This document shows positions 43,382 through 51,297 of a stretch of DNA of 64,000 nt, piece by piece. This DNA comes from Streptomyces radiopugnans (GTDB taxonomy: Bacteria; Actinomycetota; Actinomycetes; Streptomycetales; Streptomycetaceae). A model generated the notes under the pieces. It was given only the letters and a program-made list of their open reading frames with translations. It was not told the origin of the DNA and did not search any database. Where the stretch lies: assembly GCF_900110735.1 (NCBI RefSeq), contig NZ_FOET01000001.1, positions 434,001 to 498,000 on the forward strand, given 5' to 3'. Numbering within the stretch: position 1 is the stretch's first letter; each line of letters starts with the position of its first letter. The position numbers and the translations under genes were made by a program.

Positions 43382-44644
43382 TCACGCCGTGCGGAAGGCC
43401 ACGACGACGTTGTGGCCGCCGAAGCCGAAGGAGTTGTTGATCGCCACCAGCGGGCCCTCGCCCAGCGAGCGCGGTCCGCCGGTCACGATGTCGGCGTCGA
43501 TCTCCTCGTCCAGGTCGTCGACGTTGATGGTCGGCGGCGCCGTGCGGTGGTGCAGCGCCAGCACCGTCGCCACCGTCTCGATGCCGCCCGCGCCGCCCAG
43601 CAGGTGACCGGTCATGGACTTGGTGGCGGAGATGGCCACGTGGTCCAGGTCGGAGCCCAGCACCTTGCGCAGCGCCTTGATCTCGGCGACGTCGCCCTGC
43701 GGGGTGGAGGTGGCGTGCGCGTTCAGGTGCGCGACCTCCGAGGGCTTCAGGCCGGTGGCCTCCAGCAGGCTCTGCAGGGCGTCGGAGATGCCCCGGCCGG
43801 TCGGCTCGGGCTGCGCGATGTGGTGGTTGTCCGCGGACAGGCCCTGGCCCAGCACCTCGCAGTAGACCTTCGCGCCGCGCCGGGCCGCGTGCTCGGCCGA
43901 CTCCAGCACCACGACGCCCGCGCCCTCGCCGAGCACGAAGCCGTCGCGGGCCTTGTCGTAGGGGCGCGAGACCTTCTCCGGGTCCCCCTCGTTCTTCGAC
44001 AGCGCCATCATGTTGGCGAACGCCGCGATGGGCAGCGGGTGGATGGCCGCCTCGGTGCCGCCCGCGACGACCACGTCGGCGCGTCCGGTGCGGATCATCT
44101 CCACGGCGTAGCCCACCGCCTCGGCGCCCGAGGCGCAGGCGCTGACCGGGGTGTGCACGCCCGCCTGGGCGCCCACCTCCAGGCCCACGTTGGCCGAGGG
44201 GCCGTTGGGCATCAGCATCGGCACGGTGTGCGGGGAGACGCGGCGTACGCCCTTCTCCTTGAGCACGTCGTACTGGTCGAGCAGGGTGGTGACGCCGCCG
44301 ATGCCGGAGGCGACGACGGCGCCGAGCCGGCCCGGGTCCACCTGGCCGTTCTCCCCGGCCCTGCCCTCGAAACCGGCGTCCGCCCACGCCTCGCGGGCCG
44401 CGATCAGCGCGAACTGCGCCGAGCGGTCCAGCTTGCGGGCGAGCGGACGGGGCAGGACCTCGGACGGGTCGACCGCCGCCTGCGCGGCGATCCTCACGGG
44501 CAGTTCGGCCGCCCACTCCCGCTCCAGGGCCCTGACCCCGGAGCGGCCGGCGAGCAGGCCCTCCCACGTCGATGCGCTGTCGCCACCCAGCGGTGTGGTT
44601 GCGCCGATACCGGTGACGACCACGGTGTGGTGGGTCGCGTTCAC
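43382..44644 (-). CDS. fabF: Beta-ketoacyl-ACP synthase II
   Basis: FabF (420 aa) condenses malonyl-ACP with acyl-ACP in type II fatty acid elongation. The Cys-His-His triad is C170 (VSACASGAEA), H310 (NAHATSTPQGD) and H347 (TKSMTGHLLGGAGG). The ending NNSFGFGGHNVVVAF is typical. The GTG at 44644 gives the start VNATHHTVVVTG, with GGAG 8 nt upstream; a longer frame from 44686 would add a non-conserved tail. It is the last gene of fabD-fabH-acpP-fabF and ends in a shared strong terminator. Expression is expected to depend on FasR. Confidence 0.96.
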   Translation of the reverse strand: MNATHHTVVVTGIGATTPLGGDSASTWEGLLAGRSGVRALEREWAAELPVRIAAQAAVDPSEVLPRPLARKLDRSAQFALIAAREAWADAGFEGRAGENGQVDPGRLGAVVASGIGGVTTLLDQYDVLKEKGVRRVSPHTVPMLMPNGPSANVGLEVGAQAGVHTPVSACASGAEAVGYAVEMIRTGRADVVVAGGTEAAIHPLPIAAFANMMALSKNEGDPEKVSRPYDKARDGFVLGEGAGVVVLESAEHAARRGAKVYCEVLGQGLSADNHHIAQPEPTGRGISDALQSLLEATGLKPSEVAHLNAHATSTPQGDVAEIKALRKVLGSDLDHVAISATKSMTGHLLGGAGGIETVATVLALHHRTAPPTINVDDLDEEIDADIVTGGPRSLGEGPLVAINNSFGFGGHNVVVAFRTA

Positions 44645-44731
44645 AGGAATTTCTCCACTGGTAGGGGAAGTGCGGTCATCCGCCACCGCGGAACGGGTGG
44701 CGACAAACGCTTCAACGGGCGTGCGGACCGG

Positions 44732-44980
44732 TCAGTCCTGGTGGTTGAGGATGTAGTCCACCGCGTCGCCGACGGTCTTGAGGTTCTTGACGTCGTCGTC
44801 CGGGATCTTGACGCCGAAGCGCTCCTCGGCGGCGACGACGACCTCGACCATGGACAGCGAGTCGACGTCCAGGTCGTCGGTGAAGGACTTCTCCAGCTGG
44901 ACGTCCTCGGTCGGGATGCCTGCGATCTCGTTGACGATCTCGGCGAGACCCTCGACGATCTCTTCCTTGGTGGCGGCCAT
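44732..44980 (-). CDS. acpP: Acyl carrier protein
   Basis: ACP (82 aa) carries growing acyl chains on a phosphopantetheine arm. The attachment site is S41 in DLDVDSLSMVEVV, with the conserved Asp before it. The acidic helix II (VEVVVAAEERFGVKIPDDD) is the interaction surface for FabF, FabH and FabD. The gene lies between fabH (71 nt) and fabF (87 nt) on the same strand, as in other streptomycetes. GGAG before the ATG is clear. Confidence 0.97.
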   Translation of the reverse strand: MAATKEEIVEGLAEIVNEIAGIPTEDVQLEKSFTDDLDVDSLSMVEVVVAAEERFGVKIPDDDVKNLKTVGDAVDYILNHQD

Positions 44981-45051
44981 GGTGGCGCTCCTTCGTGTTG
45001 TGTTACGCGTGGTGTGTTGCGGTCCGGTGTGCTGCGATGCGGAACATCCGG

Positions 45052-46056
45052 CTAGGGGAGGGTAACGACCGTCGCCGCGTAGACGAGACCCGCCCCGAAG
45101 CCGATGACGAGTGCGGTGTCCCCGCTCTTCGCCTGCCCGGTCGCCAGCAGCCGCTCCATGGCGAGCGGAATGGAGGCGGCCGAGGTGTTGCCGGTGGTCT
45201 CCACATCGCGGGCGACCGTGACGTGCTCCGGCAGTTTGAGGGTCTTCACCATCGAGTCGATGATCCGCATGTTGGCCTGGTGCGGGATGAAGACGTCCAG
45301 GTCGTCGGCGGTTATGCCGGCCGCCTCCAGCGCCTGCTGGGCGACCTTGGCCATCTCGAAGACGGCCCAGCGGAAGACCGTCTGGCCCTCCTGGCGGATC
45401 GCCGGGAACTTCTCGACCTCGCCCTCGCGGTAGTCGTCCCACGGCACGGTCTGCGAGATGACGTCCGCCTTGTCGCCCTCCGAACCCCACACCGCGGGGC
45501 CGATGCCGGGCTCCTCGGACGGGCCGACGACGACCGCTCCGGCGCCGTCGCCGAAGAGGAAGGCGGTGGTGCGGTCCGTCAGGTCCGTCAGGTCCGACAG
45601 CCGTTCGACGCCGACGACCAGCACGTACTCCGCGCTGCCCTCCACCACCAGGCCCTTGGCGATGGTCAGGCCGTAGCCGAAGCCCGCGCAGGCCGCGGAG
45701 ATGTCGAACGCGGCGGCCTTGCCGGTGCCCAGGCGGTGGGCGACCTCGGTGGCGATCGAGGGCGTCTGCTTGAAGTGGGAGACGGTCGAGATCACGACCG
45801 CGCCGATCCGCTCGGGGCCGATCCCGGCGTCCGCCACCGCCTTGCCCGCCGCGGCGAGCGTCATCTCGGCGACGGTCTCCTCCGGTCCGGCCCAGTGCCG
45901 GGTGGTGATGCCCGAACGGGAGCGGATCCACTCGTCGGACGAGTCGATGTGCTTGAGGATCTCCTCGTTGGGCACCACACGGGTCGGACGGTAGCCGCCG
46001 ACACCGAGGATGCGCGCGTACGGCGCGCCCTTCGCGGGCCTGATCTTCGCGGTCAT
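45052..46056 (-). CDS. fabH: Beta-ketoacyl-ACP synthase III
   Basis: FabH (334 aa) starts fatty acid synthesis by condensing acyl-CoA starters, often branched ones in Streptomyces, with malonyl-ACP. The catalytic residues are C123 (ISAACAGFGYG), H259 (FIPHQANMRI) and N290 (TTGNTSAASIP). DEWIRSRSGI, the helix that shapes the ACP site, is intact. The gene follows fabD by 31 nt. A GGAGC SD is visible before the ATG. Confidence 0.96.
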   Translation of the reverse strand: MTAKIRPAKGAPYARILGVGGYRPTRVVPNEEILKHIDSSDEWIRSRSGITTRHWAGPEETVAEMTLAAAGKAVADAGIGPERIGAVVISTVSHFKQTPSIATEVAHRLGTGKAAAFDISAACAGFGYGLTIAKGLVVEGSAEYVLVVGVERLSDLTDLTDRTTAFLFGDGAGAVVVGPSEEPGIGPAVWGSEGDKADVISQTVPWDDYREGEVEKFPAIRQEGQTVFRWAVFEMAKVAQQALEAAGITADDLDVFIPHQANMRIIDSMVKTLKLPEHVTVARDVETTGNTSAASIPLAMERLLATGQAKSGDTALVIGFGAGLVYAATVVTLP

Positions 46057-46087
46057 GCTCTCGGAGCTCCTATCGACTGCTGTCCGG

Positions 46088-47026
46088 CTACTGGGCCGTG
46101 GGAGAGGCGTGCTCGGCGATCAGCTCACGGGCCGCGTCGAGGTGCTCGGGGGTCTTCAGGGCCAGGGTCCTCACACCCGGCAGGGCGCGCTTGGCCAGGC
46201 CGGTGAGGGTGCCGCCGGGGCACACCTCGATCAGCGCGGTGACGCCCATCGCCTTGAACGTCTCCATGCACAGGTCCCAGCGCACCGGTCCGGCGACCTG
46301 CCGCACCAGCCGCCGCACGATCTCGCCGCCGTCGGCGACCGCCTGCCCGTCCCGGTTGGAGACGTAGGGCACGCGCGGGTCCTTGGGGGCCACGCCCTCG
46401 ACGGCCTCGGCCAGCGCGTCGACGGCCGGGGCCATGTGATGGGTGTGGAAGGCGCCCGCGACGGACAGCGCCTTGACCATCCGCGCCCCCTCCGGCTTCT
46501 CCTCGGCCAGGGCGGCGAGCTGCTCCACGGTGCCGGCGGCGACGATCTGGCCGGCGCCGTTGACGTTGGCCGCGGTCAGGCCCAGCCGCTCCAGATGCGC
46601 CGTCACCGTCTCCGGGTCCCCGCCGATGACGGCGGCCATACCGGTCGGGGTGACGGCGGCGGCCTCGGCCATCGCCCGGCCGCGGGTGCGCACCAGCGCC
46701 ATCACGGCCTCGGGGGTGAGGACTTCACCGATCGCGGCGGCGGTCAGCTCGCCCACGCTGTGGCCCGCGACGGCGCCGAGGGAGTCCAGCGGGACGCCCT
46801 CCAGCAGCGCCTGCGCGGAGACCAGTCCCGCGGCCACCAGCAGCGGCTGGGCCACGGCCGTGTCGCGGATCCGCTCGGCGTCCGCCTCGGTGCCGTAGTG
46901 CACCAGGTCCAGGTCGATGGCGGCCGACCACTCACGCAGCCGGTCGGCGACACCGGGGAGTTCGAGCCAGGGAGTCAGGAAACCGGGCGTCTGGGCGCCC
47001 TGTCCGGGAGCGACGAGTACGAGCAC
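46088..47026 (-). CDS. fabD: Malonyl-CoA:ACP transacylase
   Basis: FabD (312 aa) transfers malonyl groups from CoA to ACP for fatty acid and often polyketide synthesis. The start VLVLVAPGQGAQTPGFL matches the known S. coelicolor protein, so GTG 47026 is preferred over GTG 47032. The nucleophile is S90 in AGHSVGE, the Arg in VRTRGRAM binds the malonyl carboxylate, and the catalytic His is in GAFHTHHMAPA. It is first in the fab operon, 100 nt after the fasR stop. That gap is where FasR binds in S. coelicolor, but I see no clear palindrome there. Confidence 0.95.
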   Translation of the reverse strand: MLVLVAPGQGAQTPGFLTPWLELPGVADRLREWSAAIDLDLVHYGTEADAERIRDTAVAQPLLVAAGLVSAQALLEGVPLDSLGAVAGHSVGELTAAAIGEVLTPEAVMALVRTRGRAMAEAAAVTPTGMAAVIGGDPETVTAHLERLGLTAANVNGAGQIVAAGTVEQLAALAEEKPEGARMVKALSVAGAFHTHHMAPAVDALAEAVEGVAPKDPRVPYVSNRDGQAVADGGEIVRRLVRQVAGPVRWDLCMETFKAMGVTALIEVCPGGTLTGLAKRALPGVRTLALKTPEHLDAARELIAEHASPTAQ

Positions 47027-47126
47027 TCTCACACTCTCTCTTGTCGACGGAGGTCCACGCCGGTGGGGACCAGCACGAAGAACGGTCAGGGGAATTGTGG
47101 GAGGCCGACAAAACCGATGGGCATGA

Positions 47127-48329
47127 CTATATCTGCCCGCCCCCGTCTGCCAGACGACCCAGGATCAGCGCGACGCGCAGCGTGAACGCCGAACGGACGT
47201 CCGAGGGAGACCATCCGGTGACGTCCGTCACACGTCGCAGCCGGTAGCGAACGGTGTTGGGGTGCACGAACAGCATCCGCGCGGCCCCCTCCAGACTGCT
47301 CGCCTGTTCCAGATAAACACTCAAGGTCTCCAGGAGAGCGGCTCCGGCCTCCTGGAGCGGTCTGTAGATCTCCTCCACCAACAGTGCGCGCGCGGTGGGA
47401 TCCGCGGCCATCGCGCGCTCGGGCAGGAGATCGTCCGCCAGCACCGGGCGCGGCGCGTCCGGCCACGCGGCGCACGCCTTCAGCCCGGCGGCGGCGGCCT
47501 GCGCCGAACGCGTCGCCGACAGCAGGTCGCCCACCACGGGGCCGGCCACCACCGGGCCCGCGGCGAACGGGCCGATCAGCGACTTGGCGACGTGCAGCGG
47601 ATCGTCCGAGCCGCCGGCGATGACCACCAGCCGGTCGCCCAGCACCCCGGTCAGCACCTGGAGTTTGGCGTGCCGGGAGGCGCGCCGGATCGCCTCCACC
47701 GTCAGCTCGCTGTCCCCGTCGGGCGCGGTGCCCAGCACGACGGTCACATGCTCGGGGGAGCTCCAGCCCAGCGCCGCGGCGCGGGAGACGGCCCCCTCGT
47801 CGGCCTCCCCGGAGAGCACCGCGTTGACCACCAGCGACTCCAGCCGCGCGTCCCACGCGCCGCGCGCCTCGGCGGCCTGCGCGTACACCTGGGCGGTGGC
47901 GAAGGCTATCTCGCGGGCGTAGACCAGCAGCGCCTCGCGCAGCACGCTCTCGTCCCCGGGCGCGGCGACCTCGTCGATCGCCGCCTCCACGACCTCGATG
48001 GTGGTGCGGACCATCTCCACGGTCTGCCGCAGCGTGATCGCCCGCGTCAGTTCGCGCGGCGCGGTGCCGAACACGTCCGTACTGATCGCCTGGGGCGTCT
48101 CGGGGTGCCGGAACCACTCGGTGAACGCCGCGATGCCCGCCTGCGCCACCAGGCCGATCCACGACCGGTTCTCCGGCGGCATCGCCCGGTACCAGGGCAG
48201 TTGCTCCCCCATGCGCGTGAGGGCCGCGGCGGCCAGCTTGCCGGAGGACTGCTCCAGCCGCCGCAGCGTCGCGGGGTGCGGATGGGGGCGCTGCTTGTCG
48301 GGTGCTGGTGTCTGAGTGGGTTCTGGCAC
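47127..48329 (-). CDS. fasR: Fatty acid biosynthesis transcriptional regulator FasR (PucR-type)
   Basis: FasR (400 aa) activates the fabD-fabH-acpP-fabF operon in Streptomyces and lies directly upstream of it here. The N-terminal region (about 20-170) is the helical sensor domain with RMGEQLPWYRAMPPENRSWIG. The middle is a CdaR GGDEF-like domain. The C-terminal PucR helix-turn-helix reads RMLFVHPNTVRYRLRRV near residues 350-366, followed by TGWSPSDVRSAF. The GTG at 48329 gives PEPTQTPAPDKQ as the start; an in-frame extension to 48842 is rejected because it runs through the aldo/keto reductase gene. Identification rests on gene order as well as domains. Confidence 0.92.
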   Translation of the reverse strand: MPEPTQTPAPDKQRPHPHPATLRRLEQSSGKLAAAALTRMGEQLPWYRAMPPENRSWIGLVAQAGIAAFTEWFRHPETPQAISTDVFGTAPRELTRAITLRQTVEMVRTTIEVVEAAIDEVAAPGDESVLREALLVYAREIAFATAQVYAQAAEARGAWDARLESLVVNAVLSGEADEGAVSRAAALGWSSPEHVTVVLGTAPDGDSELTVEAIRRASRHAKLQVLTGVLGDRLVVIAGGSDDPLHVAKSLIGPFAAGPVVAGPVVGDLLSATRSAQAAAAGLKACAAWPDAPRPVLADDLLPERAMAADPTARALLVEEIYRPLQEAGAALLETLSVYLEQASSLEGAARMLFVHPNTVRYRLRRVTDVTGWSPSDVRSAFTLRVALILGRLADGGGQI

Positions 48330-48430
48330 GGGACAAGACTGCCCTATTGGTACGGCCGTATGGGTGGCGGGTGTCGGATCCGTACAACGAAAGGGGGTAG
48401 CGGCGGGGGTGGGGACGCGGCCGGGGCCGG

Positions 48431-48457
48431 CCCCTGGGCCCGTGTCAGGCCCAGGGG
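48431..48457 (-). terminator. Hairpin at the end of the aldo/keto reductase gene
   Basis: The 10-bp arms 48431-48440 and 48448-48457 pair perfectly. The stop codon lies in the loop, and one arm is inside the last codons of the gene. Confidence 0.55.
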
Positions 48458-49425
48458 AGCCGGGAGCGGCGGGCCCAGTACTCGCCCGGCGCCTCGGCGA
48501 GCCCGGCCAGCCGGGCCAGGTGCCCCTCGTCCAGGCGCACCTCCACCGCGCGCAGGTTGCTCTCCAGTTGTCCGGCGGTCGCCGCGCCGGACAGGACGGT
48601 GCCCGCCCACGGCCGGTGCAGGACCGCGGCCAGCGCGACGGCGTCGGGGGACGCGCCCGTCTCGCGGGCGACCGTCTCCAGGACGGCCAGGGGGCGGGAA
48701 CCGGGCTCCAGCAGCCGCCCGTTGGCCAGCCCCTCCTTGACGATGACCGTGCGGCCCGCCTCGTACGCCTCGGCCAGGGCGGGCCCGGCCGACGGCTCCA
48801 GGAGGTTCCAGGTGGCCTGCACGCTGCAAAAGAGCGGCTCACCGTCCACGGTGACCTCCAGCGCGGCCCGTACGGCCTCCCCCTGGTCCGGCCCGCTGGT
48901 GCTCACCCCCACGGTGACGCCCTCGGCGGCGAGCGCGGCCAGCCGGCGGTGCAGGGCCGCGTCGGTGAGGGCGGGGCTGCCGGGGGTGACGGAGTGGACC
49001 TGGTACAGGTCCAGCCGGTCGCCGAGCAGGGCCCGGGTCTCGGCGAGCTGCCGGTCGTAGGTGGCCGGGCTGTGGTCCTTGACCTCGTGCACGGGCGCGT
49101 CCACCGACCAGTCGGCGGTGTAGGTGTAGCCCCACTTGCTGCCCACGACCAGTTCCTCGCGCCGGTCGCCGCCGGCGCGCAGCCAGTCGGCGAGGAACTC
49201 CTCGGCGCGGCCGTAGGAACGTGCGGTGTCGATGTAGCGCACCCCCGACTCCCAGGCGAGGTCGAGCAGTTCGCAGGTGCGGCGGCGCAGCTGAGCCACC
49301 GTCCGCCCGGTGGGCAGATCGCGCCCGCGCCCGAGGTTGATGTAGCCGGGACGGCCCACGGCGGCCAGCCCCAGCCCCATCCGCGAGGCAGGCGTGCGGT
49401 GCGGGCGAGCGGGATCCAAGGTCAC
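48445..49425 (-). CDS. Aldo/keto reductase
   Basis: This NADPH-dependent oxidoreductase (326 aa) is a (beta/alpha)8 barrel. The catalytic tetrad is visible: Asp and Tyr in RYIDTARSYGRAEEFL, Lys in VVGSKWGY, and His in LYQVHSVTP. GVSTSGPDQGEA resembles the NADPH loop. The start GTG at 49425 (TLDPARPHR) was chosen because the conserved MGLGLAAVGRPGY follows soon after. Natural substrates of this branch are often sugar or terpenoid aldehydes; none is indicated. It lies 115 nt upstream of fasR on the same strand but is probably a separate unit, given the hairpin. Confidence 0.9.
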   Translation of the reverse strand: MTLDPARPHRTPASRMGLGLAAVGRPGYINLGRGRDLPTGRTVAQLRRRTCELLDLAWESGVRYIDTARSYGRAEEFLADWLRAGGDRREELVVGSKWGYTYTADWSVDAPVHEVKDHSPATYDRQLAETRALLGDRLDLYQVHSVTPGSPALTDAALHRRLAALAAEGVTVGVSTSGPDQGEAVRAALEVTVDGEPLFCSVQATWNLLEPSAGPALAEAYEAGRTVIVKEGLANGRLLEPGSRPLAVLETVARETGASPDAVALAAVLHRPWAGTVLSGAATAGQLESNLRAVEVRLDEGHLARLAGLAEAPGEYWARRSRLPWA

Positions 49426-49452
49426 GGTCGTCGGCCTCCCCGGTGTGCGGCT

Positions 49453-49583
49453 GCGTGCCCGCCCAGGCTATGCGGCTGTGGGGGCGCGGGGCGGGGAGCG
49501 GGGCCGGAGGAGGCGGTGGAGCCCGGCGACGAGCCGGAGGGCCGCGGTGCCAGGCAGCGGCAGGTGCGGCGGCAGCCCGGCCG
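49453..49583 (-). pseudogene. 3' relic of an MFS exporter gene, repeat of 51283-51410
   Basis: On the minus strand the segment translates as AGLPPHLPLPGTAALRLVAG and on to a TAG at 49470-49468. This is the last ~38 codons of the MFS protein encoded at 51298-52533, which ends AGLPPYLPLLGIAALQLAAAG and so on. The similarity continues past the stop (GCGTGCCCGCCC, GGCTATGCGGCTGTG). The two copies are in direct orientation and enclose the DoxX and LPMO genes, which suggests an old duplication or rearrangement. Confidence 0.7.
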
Positions 49584-49609
49584 CCCGTGCCCCGCACGGA
49601 CCGACGGTC

Positions 49610-50212
49610 TTACAGGGGTCGCGACTTCCCGAACGCGAAGCCCCGCCTCGTTCTCGGACGACTCAGTTCGTCGGCCGCCACGGTGAGACAGGCGGCGACC
49701 AGGACGACGTTCTTGATGATGTACTGCCCCTCCATGGTCGGTACCACCGAGTCGCTCTGCCACATCTCGCCGGGAAGGACGAAGAGTGCGGAGAACACCC
49801 CGGTCATATGGGCGAAGAAAGCCGCGAGAGCCGGGCGGAGGAGGAATCCCGTGGTGAGCCCGGTCCCGATCGCCAATTCGCACAGCGCCAGTGACATACG
49901 CACCGTGTCCGGCTGCATCAGACCGAAGGTGAGTTTCATGGCCGCTCTGACGGCGACACCTTCCGCGGGGCTGGTCGCCGGAAACAGCTTCAGTGCCCCG
50001 AACCAGAGGAACACCAGACCCACCGAAATCCTCAGGATCGCGGTGCCGTGGCACTGGAACCGGCCGGCCAGACCGCGTAAGCGGACGGCTCTTCGCGAAT
50101 CTCCCGGGGCGGCGGTTCCGTGTGCGTGCTCCGTTCGCTCCGAGAGAGCTCCGCTTTCCCCCGGGAGGGGAGAACTTCGGAGAGGACTCCGCCCGTCGGA
50201 ATTCTTCGACAT
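49610..50212 (-). CDS. DoxX family membrane protein
   Basis: This integral membrane protein has 200 aa and four predicted helices. A hydrophilic N-terminal tail of about 60 residues precedes TAILRISVGLVFLWFGALKLFP, the DoxX-typical first helix with its Gly/Lys-Leu-Phe end. Further helices follow at SLALCELAIGTGLTTGFLL and FFAHMTGVFSALFVLP. ENTVEGQYIIKNVVL-like TMEGQYIIKNVVLVAA is the conserved segment of the fourth helix. DoxX relatives are linked to quinone or thiosulfate oxidation and stress; the role here is unknown. The ATG at 50212 has GGGAGAG about 10 nt upstream. Confidence 0.85.
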   Translation of the reverse strand: MSKNSDGRSPLRSSPLPGESGALSERTEHAHGTAAPGDSRRAVRLRGLAGRFQCHGTAILRISVGLVFLWFGALKLFPATSPAEGVAVRAAMKLTFGLMQPDTVRMSLALCELAIGTGLTTGFLLRPALAAFFAHMTGVFSALFVLPGEMWQSDSVVPTMEGQYIIKNVVLVAACLTVAADELSRPRTRRGFAFGKSRPL

Positions 50213-50467
50213 CGTCCGCACTCTCCCGTGATTCGGTGCTCGCCGGTGAAACCGCCGTACCCGCGGTTCATACGAGCGCTTCCCGTGCCGGTGATCACCG
50301 GCGTGCCGGGCTCCGCCCGGACACCGGACGCCCGGAACGCCGGGAACGCCGGGCGGTGGGCCCGGGGAAGGCCGCGGCCGGCGCTGCCGGAGGGGCGTGA
50401 TGGGCGCTGTGCCGCCCACCACGCCCCGGTGCCGGCCGGCCGGCGGAGGCGGCCACCGGCCCCCGCG

Positions 50468-50983
50468 TCAGCGGATGGAAACGTCCACGCAGGCGTAGAA
50501 GGCGTTCGGGGTGTCGGCGATGTTCCACACCGCGAGCACCTTCTGCTTCCCCGTCAGGCTGCCGAAGTTCACCTGGTGGGTGACGGTCGAACCCGGCCGT
50601 GCGCCGCCGTCGTCGAATTCCGCGATCTTCCGGCCGCCCGCGTAGTACTGCCAGGTGCTGGTGGCGTGGCGCGCCGTCAGGCGCCAGTTGAAGCTTGTGG
50701 TGCGGCTGACCGGGGTGACTCGCCAGCCCTTTCCGTCGTTGTCGAGTTCGGCGAATGCGGCGTTACCGCCGCTGCAGCTCATCAGGCCCTTGGGGCCCTC
50801 GACGCTCTGCGGTTCGTACTTGATCGGGCCGCAGGGGACGATTCCCGCGGCGCACTGGGCCTGCCGGCTCGGGGGCGAGGAGACGTAACCGTGCGCGTTC
50901 GCGGTACCGGCCGGCAGGGTCACGGCGAGAAGCGGTGCCATTCCCGCTCCGATCGCCGCGGCGAGCATCTTCCTGTTCTTCAT
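50468..50983 (-). CDS. Secreted lytic polysaccharide monooxygenase (AA10), single domain
   Basis: This second chitin-active LPMO has 171 aa. The signal peptide (1-30, ending GTANA) is cleaved before H31 of HGYVSSPPSRQAQC, the N-terminal copper ligand. H106 in LTARHATSTWQYY completes the histidine brace. The final FYACVDVSIR is the usual end of AA10 domains without a binding module. AAGGAG lies 7 nt before the ATG at 50983. A DasR site (51130-51145) is upstream. Relative to the first LPMO (3638-4390) it lacks the CBM5/12, so the pair may serve different chitin forms. Confidence 0.94.
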   Translation of the reverse strand: MKNRKMLAAAIGAGMAPLLAVTLPAGTANAHGYVSSPPSRQAQCAAGIVPCGPIKYEPQSVEGPKGLMSCSGGNAAFAELDNDGKGWRVTPVSRTTSFNWRLTARHATSTWQYYAGGRKIAEFDDGGARPGSTVTHQVNFGSLTGKQKVLAVWNIADTPNAFYACVDVSIR

Positions 50984-51129
50984 GTCGGCTCCTTCGGTCG
51001 GAGGCCCGGATTTCCCCCGACGGGCCTCACCTGGGCAGCGCAAGGACGAGGAAGCGCACTCGCGTGGGCGCGGCGACCGATCGTGGGGGCACCGGCAGAC
51101 GACACTCCGCGGCACGTTTCTTTTCCCTG

Positions 51130-51145
51130 CTTGGTCTAGACCATA
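51130..51145 (-). promoter_or_regulatory. DasR operator (dre) upstream of the second LPMO gene
   Basis: CTTGGTCTAGACCATA contains the exact dre core TGGTCTAGACCA. It lies 147 nt upstream of the LPMO start. A second TGGT at 51152-51155 is only a half-site. The rest of 50984-51282 shows no gene. Confidence 0.7.
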
Positions 51146-51297
51146 CTCTTTGATGGTCCTCGGTCAAGGGGTAGGGCGGACGAACCGTTACTTCCGCGAA
51201 CCGACGCGTAACCTCGCTGGAGGGCGACGGGCCGGTACCCGGCACCGTCGACCGCACGGATCCGCGGACCCGCGAGGCGGCCGCGTGCCCGCCCGGG

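Noticed and set aside
47027-47126. A specific FasR palindrome before fabD
   Set aside because: The region is where FasR should bind, but I could not see an inverted or direct repeat good enough to place the site.
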